Assembly (NCBI RefSeq): GCF_042677005.1
Contig: NZ_JBHTIF010000001.1
Location: forward strand, 744,001 to 808,000
Source: Lysobacter_I brunescens
GTDB taxonomy: Bacteria > Pseudomonadota > Gammaproteobacteria > Xanthomonadales > Xanthomonadaceae
Direction: 5' to 3'
DNA length: 64,000 nucleotides
This document shows, piece by piece, positions 36,120 through 44,611 of this stretch. The translations under genes were made by a program, and so were the position numbers. Every line of letters begins with the position of its first letter. Positions within the stretch are counted from its first letter, which is position 1. The notes below the pieces were generated by a model. It saw nothing but the letters and a program-made list of their open reading frames with translations. It did not search any database and had not been told where the DNA came from.

Positions 36120-37151
36120 ATGGCCAACAAGAAATCCAAGGCGACCTCGGTCGACATCGCCTATCACGCCGGCGTGTCGCAGGCCACGGTCTCGCGCGTG
36201 CTGCGCGGCAGCCCGCTGGTCAATGCCGAAACGCGGCAGCGCGTGCTCGATGCGGTGCAGGCGCTGAACTACAAGGTCGACCGCCGCGCGTCGAGCCTGC
36301 GCACGCAGCGCGCCGGCACACTCGCCCTGCTGCTGTTCGAGGATCCGACCGAGGACGAGTCGCACATCAACCCGTTCTTCCTGTCGATGCTCGGCTCGAT
36401 CACCCGTGCCTGCGCGCGCAACGGCCACGACCTGCTGGTCTCGTTCCAGCAACTGTCGGACGACTGGCATGCCGACTACGAGGACAGCATGAAGGCCGAC
36501 GGCCTGATCCTGCTCGGCTACGGCGACTACGTCGACTACCGGCCCAAGCTCGAGAAGCTGGTCGCGCAGGGCACGCATTTCGTGCGCTGGGGCGCGGTGT
36601 TGGCGGGACAACCGGGCGTCTCGATCGGCTGCGACAACTTCGCCGGCGGGCGCATGGTGGCCGAACATCTGGTCGGACGCGGTCGCCGCCGCATTGCCTT
36701 CCTCGGCTATGCATCGAGCCACTATCCGGAGTTCTTCGAACGATACCGTGGCTGCGACGCGCTGCTGCGCGAGGCAGGTCTCTCCGCAGATCCGACGCTG
36801 CAGGTCGATGCGCTCAGTTCCGAGGAAGAAGGCTACCAGGCCGCGAAGGCACTGCTCGCGCGCGAGGTCGCGTTCGACGCGGTGTTCGCGGCCAGCGACC
36901 TGATCGCGATCGGCGCGATCCGCGCGCTCAACGAACACGGCCTGCGCGTGCCCGAGGACATCGCGGTGGTCGGCTTCGACGACATCGCCATGGCCCGCTT
37001 CGCCACGCCGCCGCTGACCACCGTCATCCAGGACACCGGCCGCGCCGGCGAACTGCTGGTCGAGACCCTGCTGCGCCTGGTCCGCGACCAGCCCGCGGAA
37101 AGCATGATGCTGCCCGCGAAACTGGTGGTGCGGAAGTCGAGCGGGGCGTAA
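36120..37151 (+). CDS. LacI-family regulator of the alpha-glucan locus
   Basis: 343 residues with the N-terminal helix-turn-helix SVDIAYHAGVSQATVSRVL, the hinge helix region and a sugar-binding-type sensor domain (LALLLFEDPTEDESHINPF onward, ending VVGFDDIAMARFATPPLT). It resembles the AglR/MalR/SusR-type regulators of alpha-glucan genes. It sits in the middle of the locus and is the only regulator between 30 and 48 kb, so I assign it to the three TGCAWWCGTATTCA operators; this is inference. No operator lies directly in front of it, so it may be co-transcribed with the amylase. Confidence 0.88.
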   Translation: MANKKSKATSVDIAYHAGVSQATVSRVLRGSPLVNAETRQRVLDAVQALNYKVDRRASSLRTQRAGTLALLLFEDPTEDESHINPFFLSMLGSITRACARNGHDLLVSFQQLSDDWHADYEDSMKADGLILLGYGDYVDYRPKLEKLVAQGTHFVRWGAVLAGQPGVSIGCDNFAGGRMVAEHLVGRGRRRIAFLGYASSHYPEFFERYRGCDALLREAGLSADPTLQVDALSSEEEGYQAAKALLAREVAFDAVFAASDLIAIGAIRALNEHGLRVPEDIAVVGFDDIAMARFATPPLTTVIQDTGRAGELLVETLLRLVRDQPAESMMLPAKLVVRKSSGA

Positions 37152-37153
37152 CG

Positions 37154-37648
37154 GTGGATGCGAATCGTGCGATCTCGCTGGCGATGACGTTCTGGAAATT
37201 GGGCATCGCCAGCGATGACGACATCATCGCGTGGGCCGATGCGCGCATCCGAGAATCAGAGACTCCGGATATGCGACTGATCGATCTGGCGACGCTCGGA
37301 CCAGCGCACTGCGACAGGTTGCCGTGGGAAGAGTTTCCGGCGAGGCCGTTGCTGTTGCCGTTTCCGGTCATTTTCTCGGCTGTCGCACCGACGCTCGACC
37401 TTGCCGACGACGATGCCCTGCTCGCATTTGCGAGACGAGCCTCCATCGAATGCGTCAGCACCGATGGCTGGGACGGGCACCCGGTCATGGGCTTCGGATA
37501 TCAGGTCGACCATCTGCGCGTCGACATGGCGTCTCCGGAACTGGCGCTGCAGCATATCCGCGAACAGTTGCCTGAACTTGTGCAGCGTTATGGCGATCTA
37601 TGGCCCTACCGGCTTGACGAGATCCGCATCGAGACGAACGCTCTCTGA
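37154..37648 (+). CDS. Hypothetical protein downstream of the LacI regulator
   Basis: 164 residues from a GTG at 37154, two bases after the LacI stop; the ATG at 37184 is the other option. I do not recognise a family. The N-terminus (ISLAMTFWKLGIASDDDIIAWADARI) and a C-terminal helix (ALQHIREQLPELVQRYGDLWPY) look like a small soluble helical protein. GC content is lower than in the flanking genes. No signal peptide. It is separated from the convergent amylase by a family A palindrome. Confidence 0.65.
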   Translation: MDANRAISLAMTFWKLGIASDDDIIAWADARIRESETPDMRLIDLATLGPAHCDRLPWEEFPARPLLLPFPVIFSAVAPTLDLADDDALLAFARRASIECVSTDGWDGHPVMGFGYQVDHLRVDMASPELALQHIREQLPELVQRYGDLWPYRLDEIRIETNAL

Positions 37649-37690
37649 ACCTGCAACGCGACCCATCCGTGCCATCCACGATATCGCTTT

Positions 37691-37758
37691 TGTAGAGCGG
37701 AGCTTGCTCCGCTCGCGTTTCCCGCTAAGGTCACGAGCGGAGCAAGCTCCGCTCTACA
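37691..37758. repeat. REP-like palindrome, family A copy 2
   Basis: TGTAGAGCGGAGCTTGCTCC (from 37691, continuing GCTC) and GAGCGGAGCAAGCTCCGCTC (from 37735, then TACA) form the same double palindrome as at 12410, here with a 20-bp spacer. It lies between convergent genes. Confidence 0.88.
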
Positions 37759-37779
37759 CGAGCCAATGACCTGATCTGA

Positions 37780-39486
37780 CTACCCGCGCGGCTTCGCGCC
37801 TTTCGCGGCGCGATCCAGCGAGGCGCGCAGGGCCGCGTCGCGCACCGGGGCATCGAGCACGAAGACCTGCACGCCGTGCGCGGGCACCGTGGCGCGCAGC
37901 GCACCGCCGGCCTTCACGCGGACCTGCGTGCCGTCGAGCGCGTTGCGCCAGCGGCCGGGCTGCAACCGGTCGCTCACCGCGAAGTCCGTCGGTGCATCGC
38001 CCTTGTTGAGCAGCACCAGTGCGATCTGCGACACGCCTTCATGCTGGAGCACGCGATAGAACGCGGCGCGGTCGCCGGCCATTTCGAGGTTCACCTGCAG
38101 GCCGCGCTGCAGCGCCGGGCTCGCGGCGCGGACACGGGCGATGCGGCGCATCGCCTGCTGGATCGGGTGATCCTTGCCGGCATCGACCCGCGCCTGGCCG
38201 TAGTAGTTGCGATTGCCGGCATGCTCGGCGGCGCCGCGCATGAAGCCGGTTTCGGAACCGTAGTAGATCACCGGGATGCCGCGCGCGGTGAACAGGAAGT
38301 TGTGCGCGTCGATGAAACCCGCGTCGCTGGCGTCGAGGCGCGGCATGTCGTGGTTGTCGTAGAAGGTCATCAGCGCGTACGGATCGCGGTACGGGCCGCC
38401 GTCGAGGAAGAGCTTCGGCGCGATGCGCTCGTAGCCGAGGCGCTGGCGGCCGAAGACCTCGGCCATCGCTTCCTTCAACGGGAAATCAAGCACGCTGTAC
38501 GCGCCGTTCTCGATCCAGGTGTGCTCGGCGATCTTCTCGGCCTTGTAGTCGAAGGCTTCGCCGAACATGAAGAAGCCGGGCCGCTTCGCGCGGATGCGCT
38601 CGGCGAAGGCTTTCCAGAACGCATGCGGCAGCCACGGGATGGTGTCGACGCGGAAGGCGGCCGCCCCCTGGTCGATCCATTGCGAATACGCGCCGACGAA
38701 GTAGTCGAGCGCCGCCGGGTTGTTCTCGTTGATGTCCGACAGCTCGGCCAGGCCGGGCTTGGTGTTGTAGAAGGCGTGCAGCGGATTGTTCGCCGGATCG
38801 AGCTTGTCGGGCGGCAGGTTCTGGTGATCGGCGATCAGCTTGCCGTCGCGGTCGAAGAGCTGACCGTAGGGCGGCTGCGGCTTCGGCATCGAGTACGAAG
38901 GCGAACCGTGGTTGGCGACGATGTCGAGCACCACCTTCAGCTGCCTGTCGCGCATCGCCTTCGTGAATCCAGCGAAGTCGAGGCCTTCGCTCGGCAGGTG
39001 TTCGTCGAGCTTGTAGAAGTTCACGCCCCAGTAGCCGTGGTAGCCGGTCTTGCCGCCATCGGTGAGGAAGCCGCCTTTCTCCGCGCGCTTGCCGCCGGTG
39101 AAGGCCTCGTCCGGGTTGTCGACGATCGGCGTGATCCACACCGCGCCGAAGCCCATGTCGCGGATGGTGTCGGCGTTGTCGAGCACGCCCCTGAAGTCGC
39201 CGCCGAGGTAGCCGATGTTGTCGCCTTCCGCTTCTGCGCCCGGCGTCGGCCGATCGAAGGTGAAATAGGCCGCGCCCTTGTCGCGGCCCTGCTCGTGCTG
39301 GTCGTTCGACGGGTCGCCGTTGACGTAGCGGTCGGTGACGACGAAGTACACGGCATCGGCGGCCATCGCTTCGGTGGTGCCGACATAGTCGGCCGTCATG
39401 GGCGTGGCGGACTTGCCGGCATGCGCGCCGCCGGCGAACAGGGCCAGCGGGAGTGCGGCGGCGAGGATCGAGTGACGCAGGATCAT
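37780..39486 (-). CDS. Exported GH13 alpha-amylase/cyclomaltodextrinase-like enzyme
   Basis: 568 residues with a signal peptide (1-23, ending GGAHA). GH13 residues are Asp281 in AAFRVDTIP, Glu310 in MFGEAFD and Asp380 in YDNHDMPR. The sequence around 45-120 (YFVVTDRYVNGDPSND and IGYLGGDFRG) resembles the amylase/cyclodextrin-glucanotransferase branch. It would act on starch or maltodextrin in the periplasm or outside. Its gene is nine bases downstream of the MFS permease gene on the same strand, so permease and amylase form an operon. Confidence 0.9.
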   Translation of the reverse strand: MILRHSILAAALPLALFAGGAHAGKSATPMTADYVGTTEAMAADAVYFVVTDRYVNGDPSNDQHEQGRDKGAAYFTFDRPTPGAEAEGDNIGYLGGDFRGVLDNADTIRDMGFGAVWITPIVDNPDEAFTGGKRAEKGGFLTDGGKTGYHGYWGVNFYKLDEHLPSEGLDFAGFTKAMRDRQLKVVLDIVANHGSPSYSMPKPQPPYGQLFDRDGKLIADHQNLPPDKLDPANNPLHAFYNTKPGLAELSDINENNPAALDYFVGAYSQWIDQGAAAFRVDTIPWLPHAFWKAFAERIRAKRPGFFMFGEAFDYKAEKIAEHTWIENGAYSVLDFPLKEAMAEVFGRQRLGYERIAPKLFLDGGPYRDPYALMTFYDNHDMPRLDASDAGFIDAHNFLFTARGIPVIYYGSETGFMRGAAEHAGNRNYYGQARVDAGKDHPIQQAMRRIARVRAASPALQRGLQVNLEMAGDRAAFYRVLQHEGVSQIALVLLNKGDAPTDFAVSDRLQPGRWRNALDGTQVRVKAGGALRATVPAHGVQVFVLDAPVRDAALRASLDRAAKGAKPRG

Positions 39487-39495
39487 GGGAACTCC

Positions 39496-40893
39496 TCAGT
39501 GCGCGGGCGAAGTGGCGGTGGCCTGCGCCTGCGGCTCGCTCACGCGGACCAGGCACACGGCGCCGACGATGAGGCTCGCGCCGCTGATGATCAGGGCGTA
39601 GATCGGCTGGTTGTCGAAGAACAGGCGCAACGTGGGACCGAGCAGGGTCGCGGCGACGATCTGCGGGATCACGATGAACATGTTGAAGATGCCCATGTAC
39701 ACGCCCATCCGCTTCGGGTCGACGCAGGACGACAGCAGCGCGTAGGGCATCGACAGGATGCTGGCCCAGGCCACGCCGACCAGCGCGAACGAACCGATCA
39801 GCGCGACGGGCGACGGCACCACCGCCATCGACAGGAAGCCGAGGCCACCGAGCACCAGCGAGACGCCGTGCACGAGCCGGCGGTTGAGCGGTCGGCGCGC
39901 GGCGTAGAGGGCGAGCAGCAGGGCTACTGCCATCGACGACAGGCCGTAGTAGCCCATGTACGAACCGACCAGGTCGGCCGCGTTCTGGAACGCGCCGTTG
40001 GCCACGCGGAAGGCCTCGGCCTGCGCGGCGACGGTCATGTCGAACGCGGCAGGATCCGGGGCGGGCGCCTTGAAGACGTGCTCGGTCAGCGCCGGGGTCG
40101 CCATGCTCCACATGCTGAAGAACGACAGCCAGCTGAAGAACTGCACGATGCCGATGTTGAGCATCTGCCGGGGCATGCCGGCGATGTCGCGGGCGATCTC
40201 GGCGACGAAGTTGCGCGATGACTGCTTCTCGCGTGCGAAGGCCTCGGGATCCTCCGGCGGATCCTCGCGGGTGGTCAGCACGGTCACCAGGATGCTGGCG
40301 AGGAAGACGAAGGCGCCGATCGAGAAGGCGACCTTCACCGACGGCGGCACCACGCCCGGCCCGGCCTCGTTGGCGACGCCGAGCTGGTTCACGATCCACG
40401 GCAGGCTGCTCGCCACCCAGGTGCCGATGCCGATGATCAGCGTCTGCAGCACGAAGCCGTAGGAGCGCTGGCGTTCCGGCAGCTTGTCCGCGACCAGGGC
40501 GCGGAAGGGTTCCATGCTCACGTTGATCGAAGCATCGAGCACCCAGAGCAGGCCCGCCGCCATCCACAGCGTGGGCGAGTACGGCATGAACACCAGGGCG
40601 ATCGAGGCGAAGATCGCGCCGATGAGGAAGTACGGCCGGCGTCGGCCGAGCAGCGGATGCCAGGTACGGTCGCTGAAGTAGCCGATCACCGGCTGCACCA
40701 GCAGGCCGGTCAGCGGCGCGGCGATCCACAGCAGCGGCAACGCGTCCTTGTCGGCACCCAGGGTCTGGAAGATCCGCGACATGAAGCCGCCTTGCAGTGC
40801 GAAGCCGAACTGGATGCCCAGGAAGCCGAAGGACATGTTCCAGATCTGCCAGAAGGACAGGTCCGGCCGGTGTTGCGTGGGACTGCGGTTCAT
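39496..40893 (-). CDS. MFS permease, probable maltose/maltooligosaccharide transporter
   Basis: 465 residues from the ATG at 40893, preceded by GAGGAAA; the frame is open further upstream without support. About twelve membrane segments; the opening FWQIWNMSFGFLGIQFGFAL and the SDRTWHPLLGRRRPYFLIGA loop are typical of the sucrose/maltose (GPH-like, SUT-like) permeases found in xanthomonad alpha-glucan loci. Context with GH13 enzymes and the operator at 41055 suggests maltose or short maltodextrin uptake by proton symport. Confidence 0.88.
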   Translation of the reverse strand: MNRSPTQHRPDLSFWQIWNMSFGFLGIQFGFALQGGFMSRIFQTLGADKDALPLLWIAAPLTGLLVQPVIGYFSDRTWHPLLGRRRPYFLIGAIFASIALVFMPYSPTLWMAAGLLWVLDASINVSMEPFRALVADKLPERQRSYGFVLQTLIIGIGTWVASSLPWIVNQLGVANEAGPGVVPPSVKVAFSIGAFVFLASILVTVLTTREDPPEDPEAFAREKQSSRNFVAEIARDIAGMPRQMLNIGIVQFFSWLSFFSMWSMATPALTEHVFKAPAPDPAAFDMTVAAQAEAFRVANGAFQNAADLVGSYMGYYGLSSMAVALLLALYAARRPLNRRLVHGVSLVLGGLGFLSMAVVPSPVALIGSFALVGVAWASILSMPYALLSSCVDPKRMGVYMGIFNMFIVIPQIVAATLLGPTLRLFFDNQPIYALIISGASLIVGAVCLVRVSEPQAQATATSPAH

Positions 40894-41054
40894 CCAGGTT
40901 TCCTCATGGGCGCCGCCATGGCGTCGTGGCATCGAACGTACACCGGCGCACGGCGTCCGGTCGCGTGCCCGGCGCGTTCCCGTGGGCGGTCGGCCGGGGT
41001 GGTCGGCACGTGTCGCAGGCATGGTAGACAGAGGCGCGGGTGCACAACGGCACC

Positions 41055-41068
41055 TGCAATCGTATTCA
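41055..41068. promoter_or_regulatory. Alpha-glucan operator 2, TGCAATCGTATTCA
   Basis: The same right half GTATTCA and CG centre as site 1, with a more degenerate left half. It lies between the permease (start 40893, minus) and the GH13 alpha-glucosidase (start 41148, plus). Confidence 0.65.
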
Positions 41069-41147
41069 GGTCGGGACAGGACCACGATCGGCTTCGTGCA
41101 GTGCGATGGCATGGAATAGTCTTGCGCCCTGACCTGCTTTTCTCCGG

Positions 41148-42776
41148 ATGACGATGATGGACTGGTGGCGCGGCGCGGTGATCTACCAGGTCTATCCACG
41201 CAGCTTCCGCGACAGCAACGACGATGGCATCGGCGACCTCCCCGGCATCGTCGAGCGCCTCGACCATATCGCGTCGCTGGGCGTGGACGCGATCTGGATC
41301 TCGCCGTTCTTCCGCTCGCCGATGGCCGACTTCGGCTACGACATCGCCGACTACCGCGATGTCGACCCGATGTTCGGCACGCTCGCCGACATCGACCACC
41401 TGCTCTCCGAGGCGCATGCGCGCGGCCTGAAGGTGGTGATCGACCAGGTGCTCAGCCACACCTCGATCGACCATGCCTGGTTCCGCGAGAGCCGCGAGAG
41501 CCGCGACAACGCGAAGGCCGACTGGTACGTCTGGGCCGATGCGAAGCCCGACGGCGCGCCGCCGAACAACTGGCTGTCGATCTTCGGCGGCGTGGCCTGG
41601 CAATGGGAACCGCGTCGCGGTCAGTACTTCCTGCACAACTTCCTGTCCTCGCAGCCGGACCTGAACTTCCACAACCCGCAGGTGTGCGCGGCGCAGCTGG
41701 ACAACCTGAAGTTCTGGCTCGACCGCGGCGTCGACGGCTTCCGCATGGACGCCATCAACTTCTGCTTCCACGACGCGGCGCTGCGCGACAATCCGGCCAA
41801 GCCGCCGGAGCTGCGCACCGGTCGCGGCTTCAGCCCGGACAATCCGTACGCGTTCCAGTACCACTGGCACAACAACACGCAGCCGGAGAACCTCGGTTTC
41901 ATCGAGGACGTGCGCGCCCTGCTCGACCGCTATCCCGGCGCGACCACGCTCGGCGAGATCTCCTCGGAGGATTCGCTGGCGACGATGGCCGAGTACTGCA
42001 CGCCGTCGCGGCTGCACATGGGCTACAGCTTCGAGCTGCTGACCGACGATTTCAGCGTCGCCCACCTCCGCGGCACCGTGGAGCGCCTCGAAGCGACCAT
42101 GCGCGAAGGCTGGCCGTGCTGGGCGATCTCCAATCACGACGTGCGCCGCGCGGTCACGCGCTGGAGCGGCGATGCGCCGTCCGATGCCTTCGCGAAACAG
42201 CTGGTCGCGCTGGTCTGTTCGCTGCGCGGTTCGGTCTGCCTGTACCAGGGCGAGGAACTGGGCCTGGAGGAAGCGGAGATTCCCTTCGAATCGCTGCGCG
42301 ACCCCTACGGCATCGCGTTCTGGCCCAAGTTCAAGGGCCGCGACGGCTGCCGCACGCCGATGCCCTGGAACGACGGCAACAACGCAGGCTTCAGCGACGG
42401 CACGCCGTGGCTGCCGGTGCCCGACTCGCACCGCGCGCGCAACGTCGCCGCGCAGGACGCCGATCCCGACTCCGTGCTCAACGCCACCCGCGCCTTCCTG
42501 CGCTGGCGACGCTCTCAGCCGGCGCTGGTCTCCGGCGACATCGCCTTCCTCGACAGCGATGAACCGGTGCTGGTCTTCACGCGGCGCGATGCGGCGAGCG
42601 GCGAAACGCTGCTGGTCGCGTTCAATCTGTCCAACGACGATGCGGCCTGGACCGTGCCTGCAGGCCTGGCGCTGCAGCGGATCGATGCACCGGGACCGAT
42701 CGCGGGGACGCTCGATGGCGCGACGCTGCGCCTGCCGCCGCGTGGCGCGTTCTTCGCGGTGGTCACCAGCGCCTGA
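41148..42776 (+). CDS. Cytoplasmic GH13 alpha-glucosidase
   Basis: 542 residues, no signal peptide. Opens WWRGAVIYQVYPRSFRDSN, the oligo-1,6-glucosidase/alpha-glucosidase branch of GH13. Catalytic residues are Asp201 in FRMDAIN, Glu270 in LGEISS and Asp331 in SNHDVRR. It would hydrolyse imported maltose and maltodextrins to glucose for the kinase and the Entner-Doudoroff enzymes. ATG codons at 41148, 41154 and 41157 are all possible starts. It is divergent from the permease-amylase operon. Confidence 0.93.
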   Translation: MTMMDWWRGAVIYQVYPRSFRDSNDDGIGDLPGIVERLDHIASLGVDAIWISPFFRSPMADFGYDIADYRDVDPMFGTLADIDHLLSEAHARGLKVVIDQVLSHTSIDHAWFRESRESRDNAKADWYVWADAKPDGAPPNNWLSIFGGVAWQWEPRRGQYFLHNFLSSQPDLNFHNPQVCAAQLDNLKFWLDRGVDGFRMDAINFCFHDAALRDNPAKPPELRTGRGFSPDNPYAFQYHWHNNTQPENLGFIEDVRALLDRYPGATTLGEISSEDSLATMAEYCTPSRLHMGYSFELLTDDFSVAHLRGTVERLEATMREGWPCWAISNHDVRRAVTRWSGDAPSDAFAKQLVALVCSLRGSVCLYQGEELGLEEAEIPFESLRDPYGIAFWPKFKGRDGCRTPMPWNDGNNAGFSDGTPWLPVPDSHRARNVAAQDADPDSVLNATRAFLRWRRSQPALVSGDIAFLDSDEPVLVFTRRDAASGETLLVAFNLSNDDAAWTVPAGLALQRIDAPGPIAGTLDGATLRLPPRGAFFAVVTSA

Positions 42777-42796
42777 TCGCTTCTCCGCGAGGTTCC

Positions 42797-42860
42797 GTCG
42801 CGACTTGCGTCGCTCCCACAGGGGGAGCGGGTGCTCTTGTGGGAGCGACGCAAGTCGCGA
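42797..42860. repeat. REP-like palindrome, family B copy 2
   Basis: GTCGCGACTTGCGTCGCTCC (from 42797) and its inverted copy GGGAGCGACGCAAGTCGCGA (42841-42860). Closely matches the copy at 30336. It lies between the convergent alpha-glucosidase and halogenase-like genes. Confidence 0.88.
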
Positions 42861-42903
42861 ACAGCCCGCCGACAGCCCATCGTCGCAGACGCACCGCTCA
42901 CAC

Positions 42904-44430
42904 TCACATCGGCGCAGCGCAGGTCCTCGCGATGTACTCCGCGTGCGTCGGCATGACCTGGACGCACTTGCCGATCACGCCACGCACGTTCGCCATGTAC
43001 TCGGCGATCTTCTCTTCGGTATAGACATCGACCAGCGGGTGGTAGCCGCGCGGGCGCATGCGCTGGCCGAACATCACCTGCATCCAGCTCGGTTCGGCGA
43101 ACAGCTCGCTGCCGTCGCGGAAGATCCGGCCGTTGCTCAGGAAGAGGTCCATCTTCCGGCGCAGGCTCTCCGGCACGTCCATGGTCCGGACGTGGTTCCA
43201 GAACGGCGTGTCGTCGCGCTCGGTGGCGTGGTAGTGCAGGATCAGGAAATCGCGGATGCGGTCGAACTCCACGTCGGAGTGCGCGTTGAATTCGTCGATG
43301 TCGGCCTGGTCGAAGCCGGCGTGCGGGAAGAACGCGGTGAGGCGCGCGATCGCCGACTGGATCAGGTGGATGCTGGTCGATTCCAGCGGCTCCATGAAAC
43401 CGCTGGCCAGGCCGATGGCGACGACATTGCGGTTCCAGAACTTCTTCCGCTTGCCGGTGACGAAGCGCAGCGGTCGCGGGTCGACGATGGCCTGGCCTTC
43501 GAGGTTGCGCAGCAGCGTGGCGGTGGCTTCGTCCTCGGAAATATGCGCGCTGCTGAACACGTAGCCGTTGCCGACGCGGTGCTGCAGCGGGATGCGCCAC
43601 TGCCAGCCGGCTTCGCGCGCGGTCGAACGCGTGTAGGGCGTGAGCGACGCCTTCGATTCGCACTGCACCGCGACCGCGCGGTCGCAGGGCAGCCAGTGCG
43701 TCCAGTCGATGTAGCCGGTCTTCAGGGTCTGCTCGATCAGCAGGCCGCGGAAGCCGGAGCAGTCGACGAACAGCTGCCCGGCGACGCGCTCGCCGCTCTC
43801 CAGCACCACGGCGTCGATGAAGCCATCCTCCGCGCGCTGCTCGACGCTTGCGACCTTGCCTTCGATGCGGCGCACGCCGCGCGCTTCGGCATAGCGCCGC
43901 AGGTAGCGCGCGTACAGGCCGGCGTCGAAGTGGTAGGCGTAGGCGATGTCGGCCAGCGGCGAGTTCGGCCGGTCGGTGCGCGCGGGCATGAATCGGTCGT
44001 GCCGGCAGGCGAGCGTGTTGATCGAATAGTCGTCCAGCGGACCTGCCTTGCCGGCCTGGAGCATCTTCAACCAGTACTGGTAGAACGGCAGCAGGCCGAG
44101 GTCCTGGCCGATCTTGCCGAAGCCGTGGATGTAGCTCTCGCCGAGGCGCCCCCAGTTCACGAACTCGATGCCGAGCTTGAACGAGCCCTTGGTCTCGCGG
44201 ATGAAGTCGTTCTCGTCCAGGTCCAGCGCCTGGTTGAACAGCTTGATCATCGGGATCGTGGCCTCGCCGACGCCGACCGTGCCGATCTCGTCGGATTCGA
44301 CGAGACGGATGGTGTGCGCCGGGGTCAGCACCTTGGCCAGCGCCGCAGCGGTCATCCACCCCGCGGTGCCGCCACCGACGATGACGACCTCGGTGACGCG
44401 ACCCAGCGCTTCGGCGGCTGCAGCATTCAT
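42904..44430 (-). CDS. Flavin-dependent tryptophan-halogenase-like protein (Hal1)
   Basis: 508 residues from the ATG at 44430 with AGAGGAAG upstream. FAD motif GGGTAGW (20-26), the halogenase Lys in SFKLGIEFVNW (Lys85), WQWRIP (276-281) and the Glu in GFMEPLEST (Glu347) are all kept, so flavin-dependent halogenation or a related oxidation is chemically possible. Homologues lie beside TonB receptors in Xanthomonas, Caulobacter and Brevundimonas (the BrvH type) and their natural substrates are unknown. It is divergent from GH97-DUF6445-esterase, with operator 3 between them. Confidence 0.88.
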   Translation of the reverse strand: MNAAAAEALGRVTEVVIVGGGTAGWMTAAALAKVLTPAHTIRLVESDEIGTVGVGEATIPMIKLFNQALDLDENDFIRETKGSFKLGIEFVNWGRLGESYIHGFGKIGQDLGLLPFYQYWLKMLQAGKAGPLDDYSINTLACRHDRFMPARTDRPNSPLADIAYAYHFDAGLYARYLRRYAEARGVRRIEGKVASVEQRAEDGFIDAVVLESGERVAGQLFVDCSGFRGLLIEQTLKTGYIDWTHWLPCDRAVAVQCESKASLTPYTRSTAREAGWQWRIPLQHRVGNGYVFSSAHISEDEATATLLRNLEGQAIVDPRPLRFVTGKRKKFWNRNVVAIGLASGFMEPLESTSIHLIQSAIARLTAFFPHAGFDQADIDEFNAHSDVEFDRIRDFLILHYHATERDDTPFWNHVRTMDVPESLRRKMDLFLSNGRIFRDGSELFAEPSWMQVMFGQRMRPRGYHPLVDVYTEEKIAEYMANVRGVIGKCVQVMPTHAEYIARTCAAPM

Positions 44431-44513
44431 GCAACGACTTCCTCTTGGATGATGTCCCGCAGTATGCGTCGCCGCCGTCGCGGGGTCATGACCCGGTCTG
44501 CCGGACGCGCAGC

Positions 44514-44527
44514 TGCAAACGTATTCA
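44514..44527. promoter_or_regulatory. Alpha-glucan operator 3, TGCAAACGTATTCA
   Basis: Same right half and centre as sites 1 and 2. It stands between Hal1 (start 44430, minus) and GH97 (start 44612, plus), 84 bp from each start, so one repressor could control both. Confidence 0.72.
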
Positions 44528-44611
44528 TCCGGGAAGGATACGGAAGTCCGCCGACGCGGTGCGCGGGATGCGCGACAGTGCGGGTCCTGAACGACGACCC
44601 CCGCCGATCCG

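Noticed and set aside
33417..36938. A 1173-codon minus-strand open frame
   Set aside because: It lies antisense to the GH13 amylase and the LacI gene, both with intact catalytic or DNA-binding motifs; no domain is visible in it.
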